Shown piece after piece: positions 17,573-25,781 of a stretch of 64,000 bases of DNA. Below the pieces are notes generated by a model. That model had not been told where the DNA came from, ran no database searches, and saw nothing but the letters and a program-made list of their open reading frames with translations. The translations under genes were made by a program, and so were the position numbers. Origin of the DNA: Kineosporia succinea. Its GTDB lineage: Bacteria; Actinomycetota; Actinomycetes; Actinomycetales; Kineosporiaceae. The stretch spans positions 7,127,241 through 7,191,240 of the forward strand of contig NZ_JAUSQZ010000001.1 of the NCBI RefSeq assembly GCF_030811555.1, given 5' to 3'. Numbering within the stretch: the stretch's first letter is position 1; each line of letters begins with the position of its first letter.

Positions 17573-17580
17573 CGTCGTCG

Positions 17581-18609
17581 TTACCTCACGTGCGTCGGTG
17601 CGGGGGATGAAGGACGCGTCCAGTCACGCAGGGCCAGAAGCTCACGGGTGAGCTTCTCGAGCGGAAGATCGTTGACGCGGTGCAGCGTGCTCACAGCGTC
17701 GGCGGGCCAGGCGTCCGGGCCGTGCACGGCGCCGAGAACGGCACCGGCCATGGCCGCGACGGTGTCGGTGTCGCCGCCGAGAGATGCCGCCAGGCCGAGG
17801 GTTTCCCAGGGGTCGCGGTTCTGCGCCACGAGGGCGAGGGCGGCCACGACCGACTCCTGCGAGGCGACGGACGTGCCGATCACCTGCGCGAGTTCGGTCG
17901 CCTCCCGGCCCGGGGCCCAGTCGCGGGCCCAGCGCAGCTTGGCCGCGATGTCGGCGCCGGCGATCCAGTGGCCCTTCGTGGCACCGAGCTCGGCGGCGGC
18001 CACCGCCAGGTCGAGGGCCTCGGAGCGGGTGGCACCGTCGATACCCGCACTCACGGCCGCGGCCACGGCGGACGCCCCGGCGACGCCCAGGCCGGTGTCG
18101 TGGGTGACCCGGCAGGAGTCGTGCACGGCGGCCACGAAGTCTTCGAGATTATGTGCCCGATAAGCGATTCCGACCGGCGTGATACGCATGGCGGCGCCGT
18201 TCGTGGTGCCGCCGGAGCCGGCCTCCTCCACCGGGATGCCGTCGAGGATGCGCTGCACGGCGGCCCTGGTGCTGGGGCCCAGCAGGTCGAGGGAGCCCTT
18301 GGCCCGCATCGCGCGCTCCCACTCGATCAGGGCGCGGGAGAAGTCGTGGGGATCGATGCGGCCAACGCCCTCGACGAGCAGCCCGGCGACCAGCACGGCC
18401 TGCTCGGTGTCGTCAGTGATACTGCCGGCCGGCAGGCCCGCGGCGATGCGCTGGCGCCCTCCGGCGTCGACGAAACCGGTGATGGTGCCGTAGTCCTCGT
18501 GGATCTCGCGCGGGGACATCGACTGGGTGGGCATGCCGAGGGCGTCGCCCAGGGCCAGGCCGGTGAAGGACGCGAGGGCATGGTCGTGCGTGTCGCTCGT
18601 GTTGCTCAC
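17581..18609 (-). CDS. ADP-ribosylglycohydrolase-family protein
   Basis: 342 aa, GTG start overlapping the regulator's stop (GTGA). It has the two-metal site of the DraG/ARH fold: SITDDTEQAVL (about residues 63-73) and GGDTDTVAAMAGAVLGA (about 285-301), plus GLALGDALGMPTQ at the N-terminus and NGAAMRITPVG in the middle. ARH-like enzymes hydrolyse N- or O-glycosidic bonds to ADP-ribose or ribose. Placed between a GntR regulator and an NCS1 permease, it most likely cleaves a ribosyl bond of the imported compound rather than acting on modified proteins. Confidence 0.9.
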   Translation of the reverse strand: MSNTSDTHDHALASFTGLALGDALGMPTQSMSPREIHEDYGTITGFVDAGGRQRIAAGLPAGSITDDTEQAVLVAGLLVEGVGRIDPHDFSRALIEWERAMRAKGSLDLLGPSTRAAVQRILDGIPVEEAGSGGTTNGAAMRITPVGIAYRAHNLEDFVAAVHDSCRVTHDTGLGVAGASAVAAAVSAGIDGATRSEALDLAVAAAELGATKGHWIAGADIAAKLRWARDWAPGREATELAQVIGTSVASQESVVAALALVAQNRDPWETLGLAASLGGDTDTVAAMAGAVLGAVHGPDAWPADAVSTLHRVNDLPLEKLTRELLALRDWTRPSSPAPTHVR

Positions 18610-19298
18610 TGGGTACTCCCGAAACGCATGTGCAGGCGGAACCGGTCGGGGGCCAGCAGGCTGTCCACGCTCTCGACGAACTCGCCCGCGTGGGTGCGGG
18701 AGACGCGCCGGGAGTGCAGGAACGGGGTGCCCGGCTCCTGACCGAGGAGGCTCGCGTCGTCGGGAGCCAGCGGAATGACGCCGACCCACTGCTCGGCGCG
18801 CGCGGGCACCAGGCCGGCGGCGTCGAGGGTGGCCGTGATCGAGTCGTCGACGAGGCCGCGTGTGACCACGTCGCGCAGGGTGCCGAGGTACGGGATGCGG
18901 CTGCGCTCGAGCGAGATCGCGGTGCCACCGGCGTGACGCAGGCGGTCGACGGCCACGAGCGCGCCGGTGAACCCGGCCTCACGGGCGACCGGGTCGTCGT
19001 CCAGCACCGAGATGTTCAGCACCTGGACCGTGACGGAGGCGCCGGCGGCATGGATGGAGCGGGCCCAGCCGGCCCGGGGATCGAGGGCGGTGCCGTCGAA
19101 GGTGACGATGGAGCCGATGCCGCCCCGGGTGGCGATGTACTCCTCGTCGGCGAGCTCGGCCAGGGCCGCGCGCACCGTGCCGCGGCTGACCGAGAAGCGC
19201 TCGGCCAGGTCGTGTTCACCGGGCAGGCGGGCTCCGGGGGCCAGGCGGCCGGTGGTGATCTCCTGACGCAGGGCGTCGACCACCCGCTGGCGCTTCAT
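18606..19298 (-). CDS. GntR/HutC-family transcriptional regulator
   Basis: 230 aa from ATG 19298. GTG 19310 and GTG 19343 are possible, but 19343 would place the GTACATGTAC operator inside the gene. The N-terminal winged helix reads LPGEHDLAERFSVSRGTVRAALAEL, and a UTRA effector domain follows (LRHAGGTAISLERSRIPYL, then PFLHSRRVSRTHAGEFVE). It probably represses the operon it heads (glycohydrolase, permease, kinase) and is released by a sugar phosphate or nucleoside. GTGA coupling to the next gene supports one transcript. Confidence 0.88.
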   Translation of the reverse strand: MKRQRVVDALRQEITTGRLAPGARLPGEHDLAERFSVSRGTVRAALAELADEEYIATRGGIGSIVTFDGTALDPRAGWARSIHAAGASVTVQVLNISVLDDDPVAREAGFTGALVAVDRLRHAGGTAISLERSRIPYLGTLRDVVTRGLVDDSITATLDAAGLVPARAEQWVGVIPLAPDDASLLGQEPGTPFLHSRRVSRTHAGEFVESVDSLLAPDRFRLHMRFGSTQ

Positions 19299-19320
19299 CG
19301 AGCTGGGCACGTCACGGACG

Positions 19321-19330
19321 GTACATGTAC
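19321..19330. promoter_or_regulatory. Palindrome GTACATGTAC upstream of the GntR operon
   Basis: A perfect 10-bp palindrome 22 bases upstream of the assigned GntR start. GntR/HutC regulators bind GT-N-TA-type palindromes, so this is a probable autoregulatory operator. Confidence 0.5.
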
Positions 19331-19352
19331 AGCACCTGTCCACTCAAGGGGC

Positions 19353-20117
19353 TCAGAGCCGGTTTCTGAGGTGAAGGATCGCGAACCGGATCAGGCGGCC
19401 GACGCGGAACAGACGGGTGGGCTGCACCAGGATCCGGTAGCACCACTCCAGTCCGCAGCGGCGCAGCACGGCGGGAGCCCGGCGGACCTGCCCGCTCACC
19501 ACGTCGAAGGTGCCGCCGACCCCGATGTAGAGCGCGGGGTGCAGACGACGGCACTCCTGCATGAAGATCTCCTGGCGGGGAGAGCCGAGCGCCACCGTGA
19601 CGATCGCAGCGCCGCTGTCGCGGATCTCGCGCATCACCGCGTCGCGGTCGGCGTCGGCGAAGTAGCCGTGGCGGCTGCCGACGACCCGCACGTTCCACTC
19701 GTGGCGCAGTTTGCGGTGCACCTCGAGAGCCACCGGAGGGCGGCCTCCGAGCAGGTAGACGGCGGCGCGTTCGGTGACGGCGCGGGCCATCAGGCCGTGC
19801 CACAGGTCGGCGCCGGTGATGCGGGTCAGCCGCACGGCGTGTTTGCGGCGAACCGCCATCACCACACTGACGCCGTCGGCGTAGCGGTAGTCGGCGGCCT
19901 GGATGCTGTTGCGCAGCAACGGGTCCGACTCCGCGGCGATGATCTTCTCGGCGTTCATCGCGACCATCGTGCCGGGCCGCACCCGGCCGCCGGTGAAGAT
20001 CTCTTCGAGCAGCCACTGCTCGTCGGGGTAGGCGACCACGCTGAGGCCGCGCAGGTCGTAGCCTGGACACCCGCTCACGCGGACCCCCGGGACGGCGCCC
20101 CCGCACTCATGAGCCAC
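19353..20117 (-). CDS. WecG/TagA/CpsF-family glycosyltransferase (GT26)
   Basis: 254 aa, ATG with a GGGGGTGG stretch upstream. Family motifs in order: AMNAEKIIAAESDP, ADGVSVV (catalytic Asp region, about residues 79-85), RITGADL, YLLGGRPP, GSRHGYF, VALGSPRQE and YIGVGGTFDVVSGQV. A basic, hydrophobic C-terminus (RLFRVGRLIRFAILHLRNRL) fits peripheral membrane attachment. GT26 enzymes add an N-acetyl-mannosaminyl-type sugar to a lipid-linked precursor of wall or exopolysaccharide. No other polysaccharide gene is adjacent. Confidence 0.9.
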   Translation of the reverse strand: MAHECGGAVPGVRVSGCPGYDLRGLSVVAYPDEQWLLEEIFTGGRVRPGTMVAMNAEKIIAAESDPLLRNSIQAADYRYADGVSVVMAVRRKHAVRLTRITGADLWHGLMARAVTERAAVYLLGGRPPVALEVHRKLRHEWNVRVVGSRHGYFADADRDAVMREIRDSGAAIVTVALGSPRQEIFMQECRRLHPALYIGVGGTFDVVSGQVRRAPAVLRRCGLEWCYRILVQPTRLFRVGRLIRFAILHLRNRL

Positions 20118-20421
20118 CCCCGTGCGCTCAAAAGACCCGGAGAAAGCGGCTTTCAGGCCGTTCTCGGCTCCATGTCTATCAGGAGTGGATCAACGGGACA
20201 AGAGAACCTGGGGCCGCTGCGGACAACGGTCATCACCGGGGCCGGGGAGAAGCCCGAGGCGGCTCACAAGTGCGGGGCCATCCGGGTGTTATCCCGCATC
20301 GCGAAACTCACAGCACTCATCTGACCAGCACGTTTGCTGTGACGTTCAAAGAGCGCGTTTCTTTTCGGAGCACGGACCGAGTACCGTCCTGCGCGTTGTG
20401 CCATTCAGCCGGGGGGAAAGA
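20118..20421. other. Intergenic region between divergent WecG-like and stress-protein genes
   Basis: 304 bases with no supportable gene. It must hold promoters for both flanking genes. The right part (20330-20400) is less GC-rich, with TTTGCTGTGACGTTCAAAG. No clear -35/-10 pair, riboswitch or terminator is recognised. Confidence 0.4.
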
Positions 20422-20877
20422 ATGAGTGCCGAGATCGGGCGACGGTATCGCGTCGTCGCCGGTATCGACCTGTCGCCGTCGAACGTCGCGATCGCCCGCC
20501 GGGCCGCGCTCGAGGCGCGCCTGCGCGAGGTCCCGCTCGTCCTCGTCCACGCCCTGCGGGTCCCGCCCCGGGCGGTCGGCGCCAGTCGAACCCCCTCCCC
20601 CTCTCCCGAGCTGCTCATCAGCAGTGCCCAGTGGCTCGAGTCGATCGCCGAACCCCTGCGTTCCGAACCACATTCGCTTCAGGTCAGCACGCGGGTCATT
20701 CCCGGGCGGGCGGACGACGTGCTCATCGCCGAGTCGCTCACGGCGACTCTCGTGGTGGTCGGGGAAGACCAGTGCGGGGTGGTCGCCGCCGAGGTGAACC
20801 ACCGCGGCTGCTCACCGGTGCTCGTCGTGCGCCCCGACCCCATGCCGCTCGTCACCACCATCCAGCTCAGGCGATAA
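20422..20877 (+). CDS. Universal stress protein (single UspA domain)
   Basis: 151 aa. ATG 20422 follows GGGGGGAAAG; longer upstream frames have no RBS. It opens RVVAGIDLSPSNVAIARRA and ends SPVLVVRP, with TATLVVVGEDQCGVV where the ATP loop would be. The canonical G-x2-G-x9-G motif is absent, so ATP binding is doubtful. Monocistronic; 155 bases separate it from the next gene. Confidence 0.75.
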   Translation: MSAEIGRRYRVVAGIDLSPSNVAIARRAALEARLREVPLVLVHALRVPPRAVGASRTPSPSPELLISSAQWLESIAEPLRSEPHSLQVSTRVIPGRADDVLIAESLTATLVVVGEDQCGVVAAEVNHRGCSPVLVVRPDPMPLVTTIQLRR

Positions 20878-21032
20878 GAGCCGCACCAGAACGACATTCA
20901 GATTCTCCTGGTCCTTTCGGCCTGTATCACCGGGCGCGCAGCCGAGGGGCCGGTCGCCGTGCGCGGCGACGGCGAGAATGCGGGCGGTCCGGCGCGCTGC
21001 CGGGCCGCCCGAGTTCCCGAGCGAGGAGAACC

Positions 21033-22502
21033 GTGAAGCGTTCCCGAAACCGCCGTCCCCGCATCGCCCGGGCCGGCTCGGCCGGTGTGGTCCTGACCGG
21101 GCTGACCGTGAGCGGGCTGGTTCTGGCCGCCGGCACCACCGCGTCCGCCGCACCGACGGCACCCGGCCCGGCCGCCACGTCCACCGTCACACCCGCCCCG
21201 CCCACCCTGACGCCCCAGGCCCGGATGCAGCGTGCGGCCCAGGACCTGGTCGACGCCGGCGCCGTCGGCGTTCTCGGGCGGATCGACACCGGCAGCCAGA
21301 TCCTCACCACCACGGCGGGTCTCGCCGACCGCACCACCGGCCGCCGGATCAAGAACAAGGACCAGTACGAGATCGGCAGCCAGACCAAGACGTTCATGTC
21401 CGTCCTCGTGCTCCAGCTCGTGCGGGCGAAGAAGGTGGCGCTCGACGAGCCGGTCGAGACGTACCTGCCCGGCATGGTTCCGGACGGCGCGCACATCACC
21501 GTGCGGATGCTCCTCAACCACACCAGCGGGCTCTACGACTACGCCGCCGACCCCGACGTCTTCCGGGCCTACGTGGAGAACCCGTACGCCGTGGTGCCGC
21601 CGGAGAGCATCCTCCGGAACGCCTTCTCGCACGCCCCGGACTTCGCGCCGGGCACTCGCTGGGAGTACTCCAACACCAACTACGTCGTGATCGGCGAACT
21701 CCTGACGAAGGTCTCCGGACACTCACTGAACCAGCTTCTGCAGCAGCACATCACGAAGCCCCTGCGGTTGCGCGACACCTACCTGGCCGATCCGTTCGTG
21801 ACCAGCACCGGGCCCGGCCTCGCCCACGGCCACGCCTTCGACGTGCCGGCCGACGTCTACTACGACACCTCCGGCTTCTCCCTGAGTCTGCTCGGGGCGG
21901 CCGGGGGCATGATCTCCACCGCCCGTGACCTGAGCAGCTTCTACTTGGCCCTGCTGGGCGGCCGGATCCTGCCGCCGGACCTGCTGGCCGAGATGAAGAA
22001 GAACGCCGCCGGCGAGGCGATCGCCGGTGGCGCCTACGGTCTCGGCCTGCAGAAGGCCGAGACCCCGTGCGGCGACGCCTGGGGGCACACCGGCGGCACC
22101 TACGGGACGCTCACCCTCACCGTGGTCAGTGAGGACGGCACCCGCTCGGCGGCGAGCGCCGTGACCACCGTTCCGTACTTCATCGACGACACCGACCCGG
22201 CCGTCGACGCCTTCTTCACCGCTCAGGGCAACGCCGAGTTCCTGAGCCTGTGCACCATGAACGGGATCGAGGTCCCCGCCGGGATGCTCGCCCAGCGCAG
22301 CGCGCCGGGCTCCGACCCCGCCCCGGCCCCGGGCTCAGGCCACTCGCGCAGCGAGGGCGCCCCGCGCGTCCAGAAGCACGCGGGGTCGACCCCGGGCGAC
22401 CGGCCGGCCGGGACGCTCGCGCCCCGTCTGCTGCCCGAGCCCGTCACCCAGCACGCGCCGGTGTTCGCCGGCCAGTGGCGCCGGGCGTCCGCCTCCCGGT
22501 GA
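21033..22502 (+). CDS. Secreted class C beta-lactamase-like serine hydrolase (D-Ala-D-Ala carboxypeptidase type)
   Basis: 489 aa, GTG start after CGAGGAGAAC. A long signal peptide ends about residue 39 (TTASA|AP), followed by a Pro/Thr-rich linker. The three active-site motifs are present: SQTK (S116-K119, the SxxK motif), YSN in WEYSNTNY, and HTG in WGHTGGTYG. It should act outside the membrane on peptidoglycan D-Ala peptides or esters. A roughly 90-residue Pro/Gly/Arg-rich C-terminal tail is unusual and probably disordered. A strong hairpin follows the stop. Confidence 0.92.
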   Translation: MKRSRNRRPRIARAGSAGVVLTGLTVSGLVLAAGTTASAAPTAPGPAATSTVTPAPPTLTPQARMQRAAQDLVDAGAVGVLGRIDTGSQILTTTAGLADRTTGRRIKNKDQYEIGSQTKTFMSVLVLQLVRAKKVALDEPVETYLPGMVPDGAHITVRMLLNHTSGLYDYAADPDVFRAYVENPYAVVPPESILRNAFSHAPDFAPGTRWEYSNTNYVVIGELLTKVSGHSLNQLLQQHITKPLRLRDTYLADPFVTSTGPGLAHGHAFDVPADVYYDTSGFSLSLLGAAGGMISTARDLSSFYLALLGGRILPPDLLAEMKKNAAGEAIAGGAYGLGLQKAETPCGDAWGHTGGTYGTLTLTVVSEDGTRSAASAVTTVPYFIDDTDPAVDAFFTAQGNAEFLSLCTMNGIEVPAGMLAQRSAPGSDPAPAPGSGHSRSEGAPRVQKHAGSTPGDRPAGTLAPRLLPEPVTQHAPVFAGQWRRASASR

Positions 22503-22627
22503 GGTGAGACCGCCGCCCGTCGGGGGCAGGGGGTTCATCGTCCGAAAGGGCCCGGACCAGGCGAGACCTCGTGGCGCTCGGGACGTCACGCGGCGTCCGG
22601 CGATCTCAGGAGGATTCCCCGCCCCCG

Positions 22628-22665
22628 CGCGGGCCGGGCGGAGTCAGGGCTCCGTCCGGCCCGCG
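22628..22665. terminator. Bidirectional terminator hairpin
   Basis: Arms 22628-22643 and 22650-22665 pair over 16 bp with a single G-T wobble and a 6-base loop (TCAGGG). It lies between two convergent genes, 125 bases after the hydrolase stop and 18 bases before the stop of the minus-strand gene. There is no U-tract, as is usual in actinobacteria. Confidence 0.75.
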
Positions 22666-22682
22666 GTTTCAGCGGAAGCGGG

Positions 22683-23093
22683 TCACCCGCCCAGCAGGGT
22701 GACGCTGTAGTCGAGCGTCGTACCCGTGGCGGTGTACGTGGCGCTCTGGCCGTTCTCGCAGTACGACACGAACACGTTGCCGGGCACCGTGTTGCCGGCC
22801 GTCGCCCGGACCAGCGGGCGCACGTCGGTGCCGGGTGCGATCTCGGTCGCGTTCAGGTCGATCGTGCGGGACTGGTTGATCGCGTAGGTGTCGGTGGACG
22901 CGGTCAGCGAACCCTCGCGCGTGGTCAGGGCGAAGTTCATGGTGAAGCCGCCGTTGTTCACGACGGTCACCTTCTGCACGCACGGGGACGCCTGGGCCTG
23001 GGCCGCGGGGGCGGCCAGCCCCACCGCGCCGACACCGAGCACCCCGGCCAGGGCCAGGGCGCGCTTACGGGACTTCATCGGGAAGAGGTTCAT
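22683..23093 (-). CDS. Small secreted protein of unknown function
   Basis: 136 aa. ATG 23093 has GGAGG eight bases upstream. A clear signal peptide (KSRKRALALAGVLGVGAVGL) ends near residue 34 (AAQAQA). The mature part is a roughly 100-residue, beta-rich domain with two Cys (SPCVQK and VSYCENG), likely one disulfide, and many Thr/Ser/Asn. The family is not recognised. It is transcribed alone, divergent from the quinone oxidoreductase. Confidence 0.75.
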   Translation of the reverse strand: MNLFPMKSRKRALALAGVLGVGAVGLAAPAAQAQASPCVQKVTVVNNGGFTMNFALTTREGSLTASTDTYAINQSRTIDLNATEIAPGTDVRPLVRATAGNTVPGNVFVSYCENGQSATYTATGTTLDYSVTLLGG

Positions 23094-23329
23094 CAGGGTT
23101 GCCTCCATGACAAGGTGCTCGACTGCGCCGCAATGCCCCTTTTGTCGCATCGCGGCCAGGAGTCACCCTCGTCCTGACGTCCGGGCGCGGCGACTCCAGA
23201 TGCACCCCCAAATCCGCGTCTGTCCCTGTTTAACCCGGGCTTGAGCCGTCCGGTAGCGCACGGGACGTCTTCTCCTGAAAAGCTGCTGCCCGAAGGTGAA
23301 CGTTCCGGACAGACGGCGAACAAGGAGAC

Positions 23330-24298
23330 ATGGTGCGGGCAGCACGCGTGACGAGCACGGCCGGGCCGGGGGCGCTGGAGATCGTCGAGGTGCCGGAGCC
23401 GGTGCCCGGCCCGGGCGACGTCGTCATCGAGGTCGAGGCGGCCGGGGTGAACTTCCCCGACACGCTGCTCACGCGCGACCTCTACCAGTACAAGCCGGGG
23501 CTGCCGTTCACGCTGGGCGGCGAGGTGGCGGGCACCGTGCGTCAGGCCCCGCCGGAGAGCGGGTTCGTGCCGGGCGACCGGGTGGCCGCGTCGACCACGA
23601 CGGGCGCCTTCGCGGAGGTGGTGGTGGCCCCCGCACACACGGTCGGGCCCCTGCCGGGCAAGGTCGGTTTCGTCACCGGGGCCTGCCTGCCGATGAACTA
23701 CCTGACCGTGACGTTCGCGCTGAACCTGCGGGCCGGCCTGCTGCCCGGGCAGACCGTGCTGGTGCACGGGGCGGCGGGCGGGATCGGCTCGGCAGCCGTG
23801 CAGATGGCCAAACTCATGGGCGCGCGGGTGTTCTCGGTGGTCTCGACGCCGGAGAAGGCGGAGTTCGCTAAGGGGCTGGGCTCGGACGAGGTGTTCCTGG
23901 CCGACGGCTTCAAGGACGCGGTGCTGGACCTGACCGCCGGCGGCGGGGTGGACGTGGTGGTCGACCCGGTCGGCGGCGACCGGTTCACCGACTCGCTGCG
24001 CTGTCTGGCCCCCCTGGGCCGCGCGCTGGTGATCGGCTTCACCGAGGGCAGCATCCCCACGGTGAAGGTGAACCGGCTGCTGCACAACAACATCGACGTG
24101 CGGGGCGTGGGCTGGGGCGCCTTCACGGCGAAGTACCCGCAGGCCTGGCGCCGTGAGTGGGACCGGCTGGTGCCGCAGCTGAAGTCGGGTGCGGTCGAGC
24201 CGCCCGTGCACCGGATCTACGCACTGGAGCGGGTGGCCGAGGCCGTCGGGCTGCTCGAGGAGCGGGCGGTGTTCGGGAAGGTCGTCATCCAGCCGTAG
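23330..24298 (+). CDS. NADPH:quinone oxidoreductase-type MDR protein
   Basis: 322 aa, ATG with AAGGAG upstream. Medium-chain dehydrogenase fold without zinc ligands. AAGVNFPDTLLTRDLYQYKPGLP is the quinone oxidoreductase signature, and VLVHGAAGGIGSAAVQMAK is the nucleotide-binding loop (AAGGIG, about residues 147-152). The C-terminal YALERVAEAVGLLEERAVFGKVVI is usual. Cytoplasmic reduction of quinones or enones with NADPH is expected. It is monocistronic with 263 bases before the next gene. Confidence 0.9.
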   Translation: MVRAARVTSTAGPGALEIVEVPEPVPGPGDVVIEVEAAGVNFPDTLLTRDLYQYKPGLPFTLGGEVAGTVRQAPPESGFVPGDRVAASTTTGAFAEVVVAPAHTVGPLPGKVGFVTGACLPMNYLTVTFALNLRAGLLPGQTVLVHGAAGGIGSAAVQMAKLMGARVFSVVSTPEKAEFAKGLGSDEVFLADGFKDAVLDLTAGGGVDVVVDPVGGDRFTDSLRCLAPLGRALVIGFTEGSIPTVKVNRLLHNNIDVRGVGWGAFTAKYPQAWRREWDRLVPQLKSGAVEPPVHRIYALERVAEAVGLLEERAVFGKVVIQP

Positions 24299-24471
24299 GC
24301 CGAAAGGGAGTCTGCCCAAGTGCGGATGCGGGGGTCACCGAACGGCGGACTTCGTTCACGCTGAGCGTTTTCCCCCGCCATCCGAGCAGGTCAGCGAATT
24401 GCGCGACACCTGACGGATCACCGCCCGGGACATTTCCGAAAGGCGATCCTCTTTCTGGTCAGTGCCATTGT

Positions 24472-24505
24472 TCGACAGCGATACTCTTTCTGTCGACTGT
24501 CGACA
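24472..24505. promoter_or_regulatory. Operator cluster upstream of the FadR-type GntR gene
   Basis: TGTCGAC (24491-24497) and GTCGACA (24499-24505) form a perfect 7-1-7 inverted repeat. A further half-site TCGACAG lies at 24472-24478, so three CTGTCGA-type half-sites occur within 34 bases. They resemble the CTGTTGACAG core at 25614-25623 and 28937-28946, which suggests autoregulation and control by the same protein. The site is 56 bases before the gene start. Confidence 0.6.
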
Positions 24506-24561
24506 TCAGAATCCCAGCCCGGCGGAACCGATCAGATCCCGCCATCCGGACAAGGACCGCC

Positions 24562-25236
24562 GTGACCGACGCCAGCCAGAACCGGCTCACCCGCGACAGC
24601 ACGTTCTCGCGGCGCACCGAGGCCGTGCTGCGCGACATGATCCTCGACGGGCAGATGGCCCCGGGCGAGCGCATCAACGAGGTCAGCCTGGCGCAGGCGC
24701 TGGGCATCAGCCGGGGCCCCCTGCGCGAGGCGATCCAGCGCCTGGCCGCCGAGGGCCTGCTCACGGTGATCAGTCACCGCGGCGCGTTCGTGCGCACGTT
24801 CGAGCGCTACCAGGTCGACGAGCTGTACGACCTGCGCACGGCCCTCGAGAGTCACGTGGTGCGGCTGGTGTGCCAACGGGCCACCGACGAAGAGGTCGCG
24901 GCGCTCGGCGAGCTGGTCCGCGAGACCGGGGCGATCATCTCGGCCTCCCCCGACGCCGCCTACCCGGCCGACCACGACCTGCACACCCGGTTGATCGAGC
25001 TGGCCCGCAACGAGACCATGGGCCGGGCCACGCTCGAGGCCCAGCGGCAGATCCAGCTGGCCCGGCGCATGTCGGCCAAGGCGCCGGCCCGGGCCCGCGA
25101 CGCACTGGGCGAGCACCAGGACCTCATCGCGGCCATCCAGCGCCGCGATGCCGACCGGGCCGCCGCCCTGATGACCGAGCACCTCGACGCCGCCCGTCGC
25201 GGCGCCCTCGACGCCCTGGGCTTCGCCGGGAGCTGA
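24562..25236 (+). CDS. FadR/FCD-type GntR transcriptional regulator
   Basis: 224 aa, GTG with AAGGA upstream. The winged helix contains INEVSLAQALGISRGPLREAIQRLAAEGLL (about residues 37-66). The all-helical FCD domain follows: LYDLRTALESHVVRLV, then the metal/ligand residues DHDLHTRLIELARN and GEHQDLIAAIQRRDAD. FCD regulators sense organic acids. It lies just upstream of, and co-directional with, the lyase/hydantoinase/amidase operon and is the best candidate for binding the shared operators. Its last ten codons form the first unit of a 44-bp tandem repeat array. Confidence 0.9.
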   Translation: MTDASQNRLTRDSTFSRRTEAVLRDMILDGQMAPGERINEVSLAQALGISRGPLREAIQRLAAEGLLTVISHRGAFVRTFERYQVDELYDLRTALESHVVRLVCQRATDEEVAALGELVRETGAIISASPDAAYPADHDLHTRLIELARNETMGRATLEAQRQIQLARRMSAKAPARARDALGEHQDLIAAIQRRDADRAAALMTEHLDAARRGALDALGFAGS

Positions 25237-25379
25237 CCGGCCCGGCGCAACTCGACGCCCTGAGCCTCGCCGAGAGCCGACCGGCCCAGGACATCTCGAC
25301 ACCCTGAGCCGCGCCGAGAGCCGACCGGCCCGGGACATCTCGACGCCCTGAGCTTCACCGAAGGCCCGGTCCGGGGCAT
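25207..25379. repeat. 44-bp tandem repeat array (4 units) running out of the GntR gene
   Basis: Units start at 25207, 25251, 25295 and 25339. The first three are 44 bp and the fourth is 41 bp because of a 3-base deletion. Each begins CTCGACgCCCTGaGC and ends GGaCAT or a variant. Unit 1 includes the last codons and stop of the GntR gene; in units 2 and 3 the TGA has become CGA. The array looks like serial duplication of the gene's 3' end. Because 44 is not a multiple of three, the copies do not extend the protein. Confidence 0.85.
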
Positions 25380-25781
25380 CTTGAGCCGGCCCGCCCCTCC
25401 ACTCCGGGCCGAGGGGTGAGCCCGCCGGCATCCGGGCTCCGGCAACCCCTTTCGTCCACATACATCTGAGGCCGACGTCGACCCGCCGGCGACCGGGACC
25501 CCCATCCGGTCCGGCGCACGTGAACCTCTCCGCGCCCCATTGTCCGATTCCTCACGGTCCAACCGCGCATCGTGACCGCTCGTCGTCATTCGCGTGGCGC
25601 CCGTCACCGCAAACTGTTGACAGTTGTCAGTCGACGGTTGAGGATTGCGGCACGGCAGTGGCGCCGCCCACATCGGGCAGGTGCCCCGGCCGCCGGATTC
25701 AGAACAGGCCGGCATCCGCCGAAGCCCGAACCGCCTGTGGCGGAGTGGCTCTGGGCGATGCTCGGAACTAAGGACGGATCG
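25380..25781. other. Leader region of the lyase/hydantoinase operon
   Basis: About 400 bases with no supportable gene. GC-rich inverted segments around 25385-25450 may terminate the GntR transcript. The operator/promoter lies at 25609-25645, leaving a leader of roughly 130 bases before the ATG at 25782. No riboswitch class is recognised in it. Confidence 0.5.
25609..25645 (+). promoter_or_regulatory. Operator-promoter of the lyase/hydantoinase/amidase operon
   Basis: AACTGT (25612-25617) and ACAGTT (25620-25625) are perfect inverted arms around TG. TTGACA within them (25617-25622) is a perfect -35 box, with GAGGAT (25640-25645) 17 bases on as a weak -10. The 17-mer GCAAACTGTTGACAGTT (25609-25625) recurs exactly at 28932-28948, which implies a common regulator that would block RNA polymerase. 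A second, degenerate GTCAGTCGAC lies directly downstream. Confidence 0.75.

Noticed and set aside
16403-18163. 586-codon plus-strand frame across the permease and glycohydrolase genes
   Set aside because: Antisense to two genes with complete family motifs; composition is Arg/Asp/Gly-biased with no domain.
25207-25379. Repeat array considered as a CRISPR
   Set aside because: Units are directly adjacent with no unique spacers, only four copies, and no cas genes are near.
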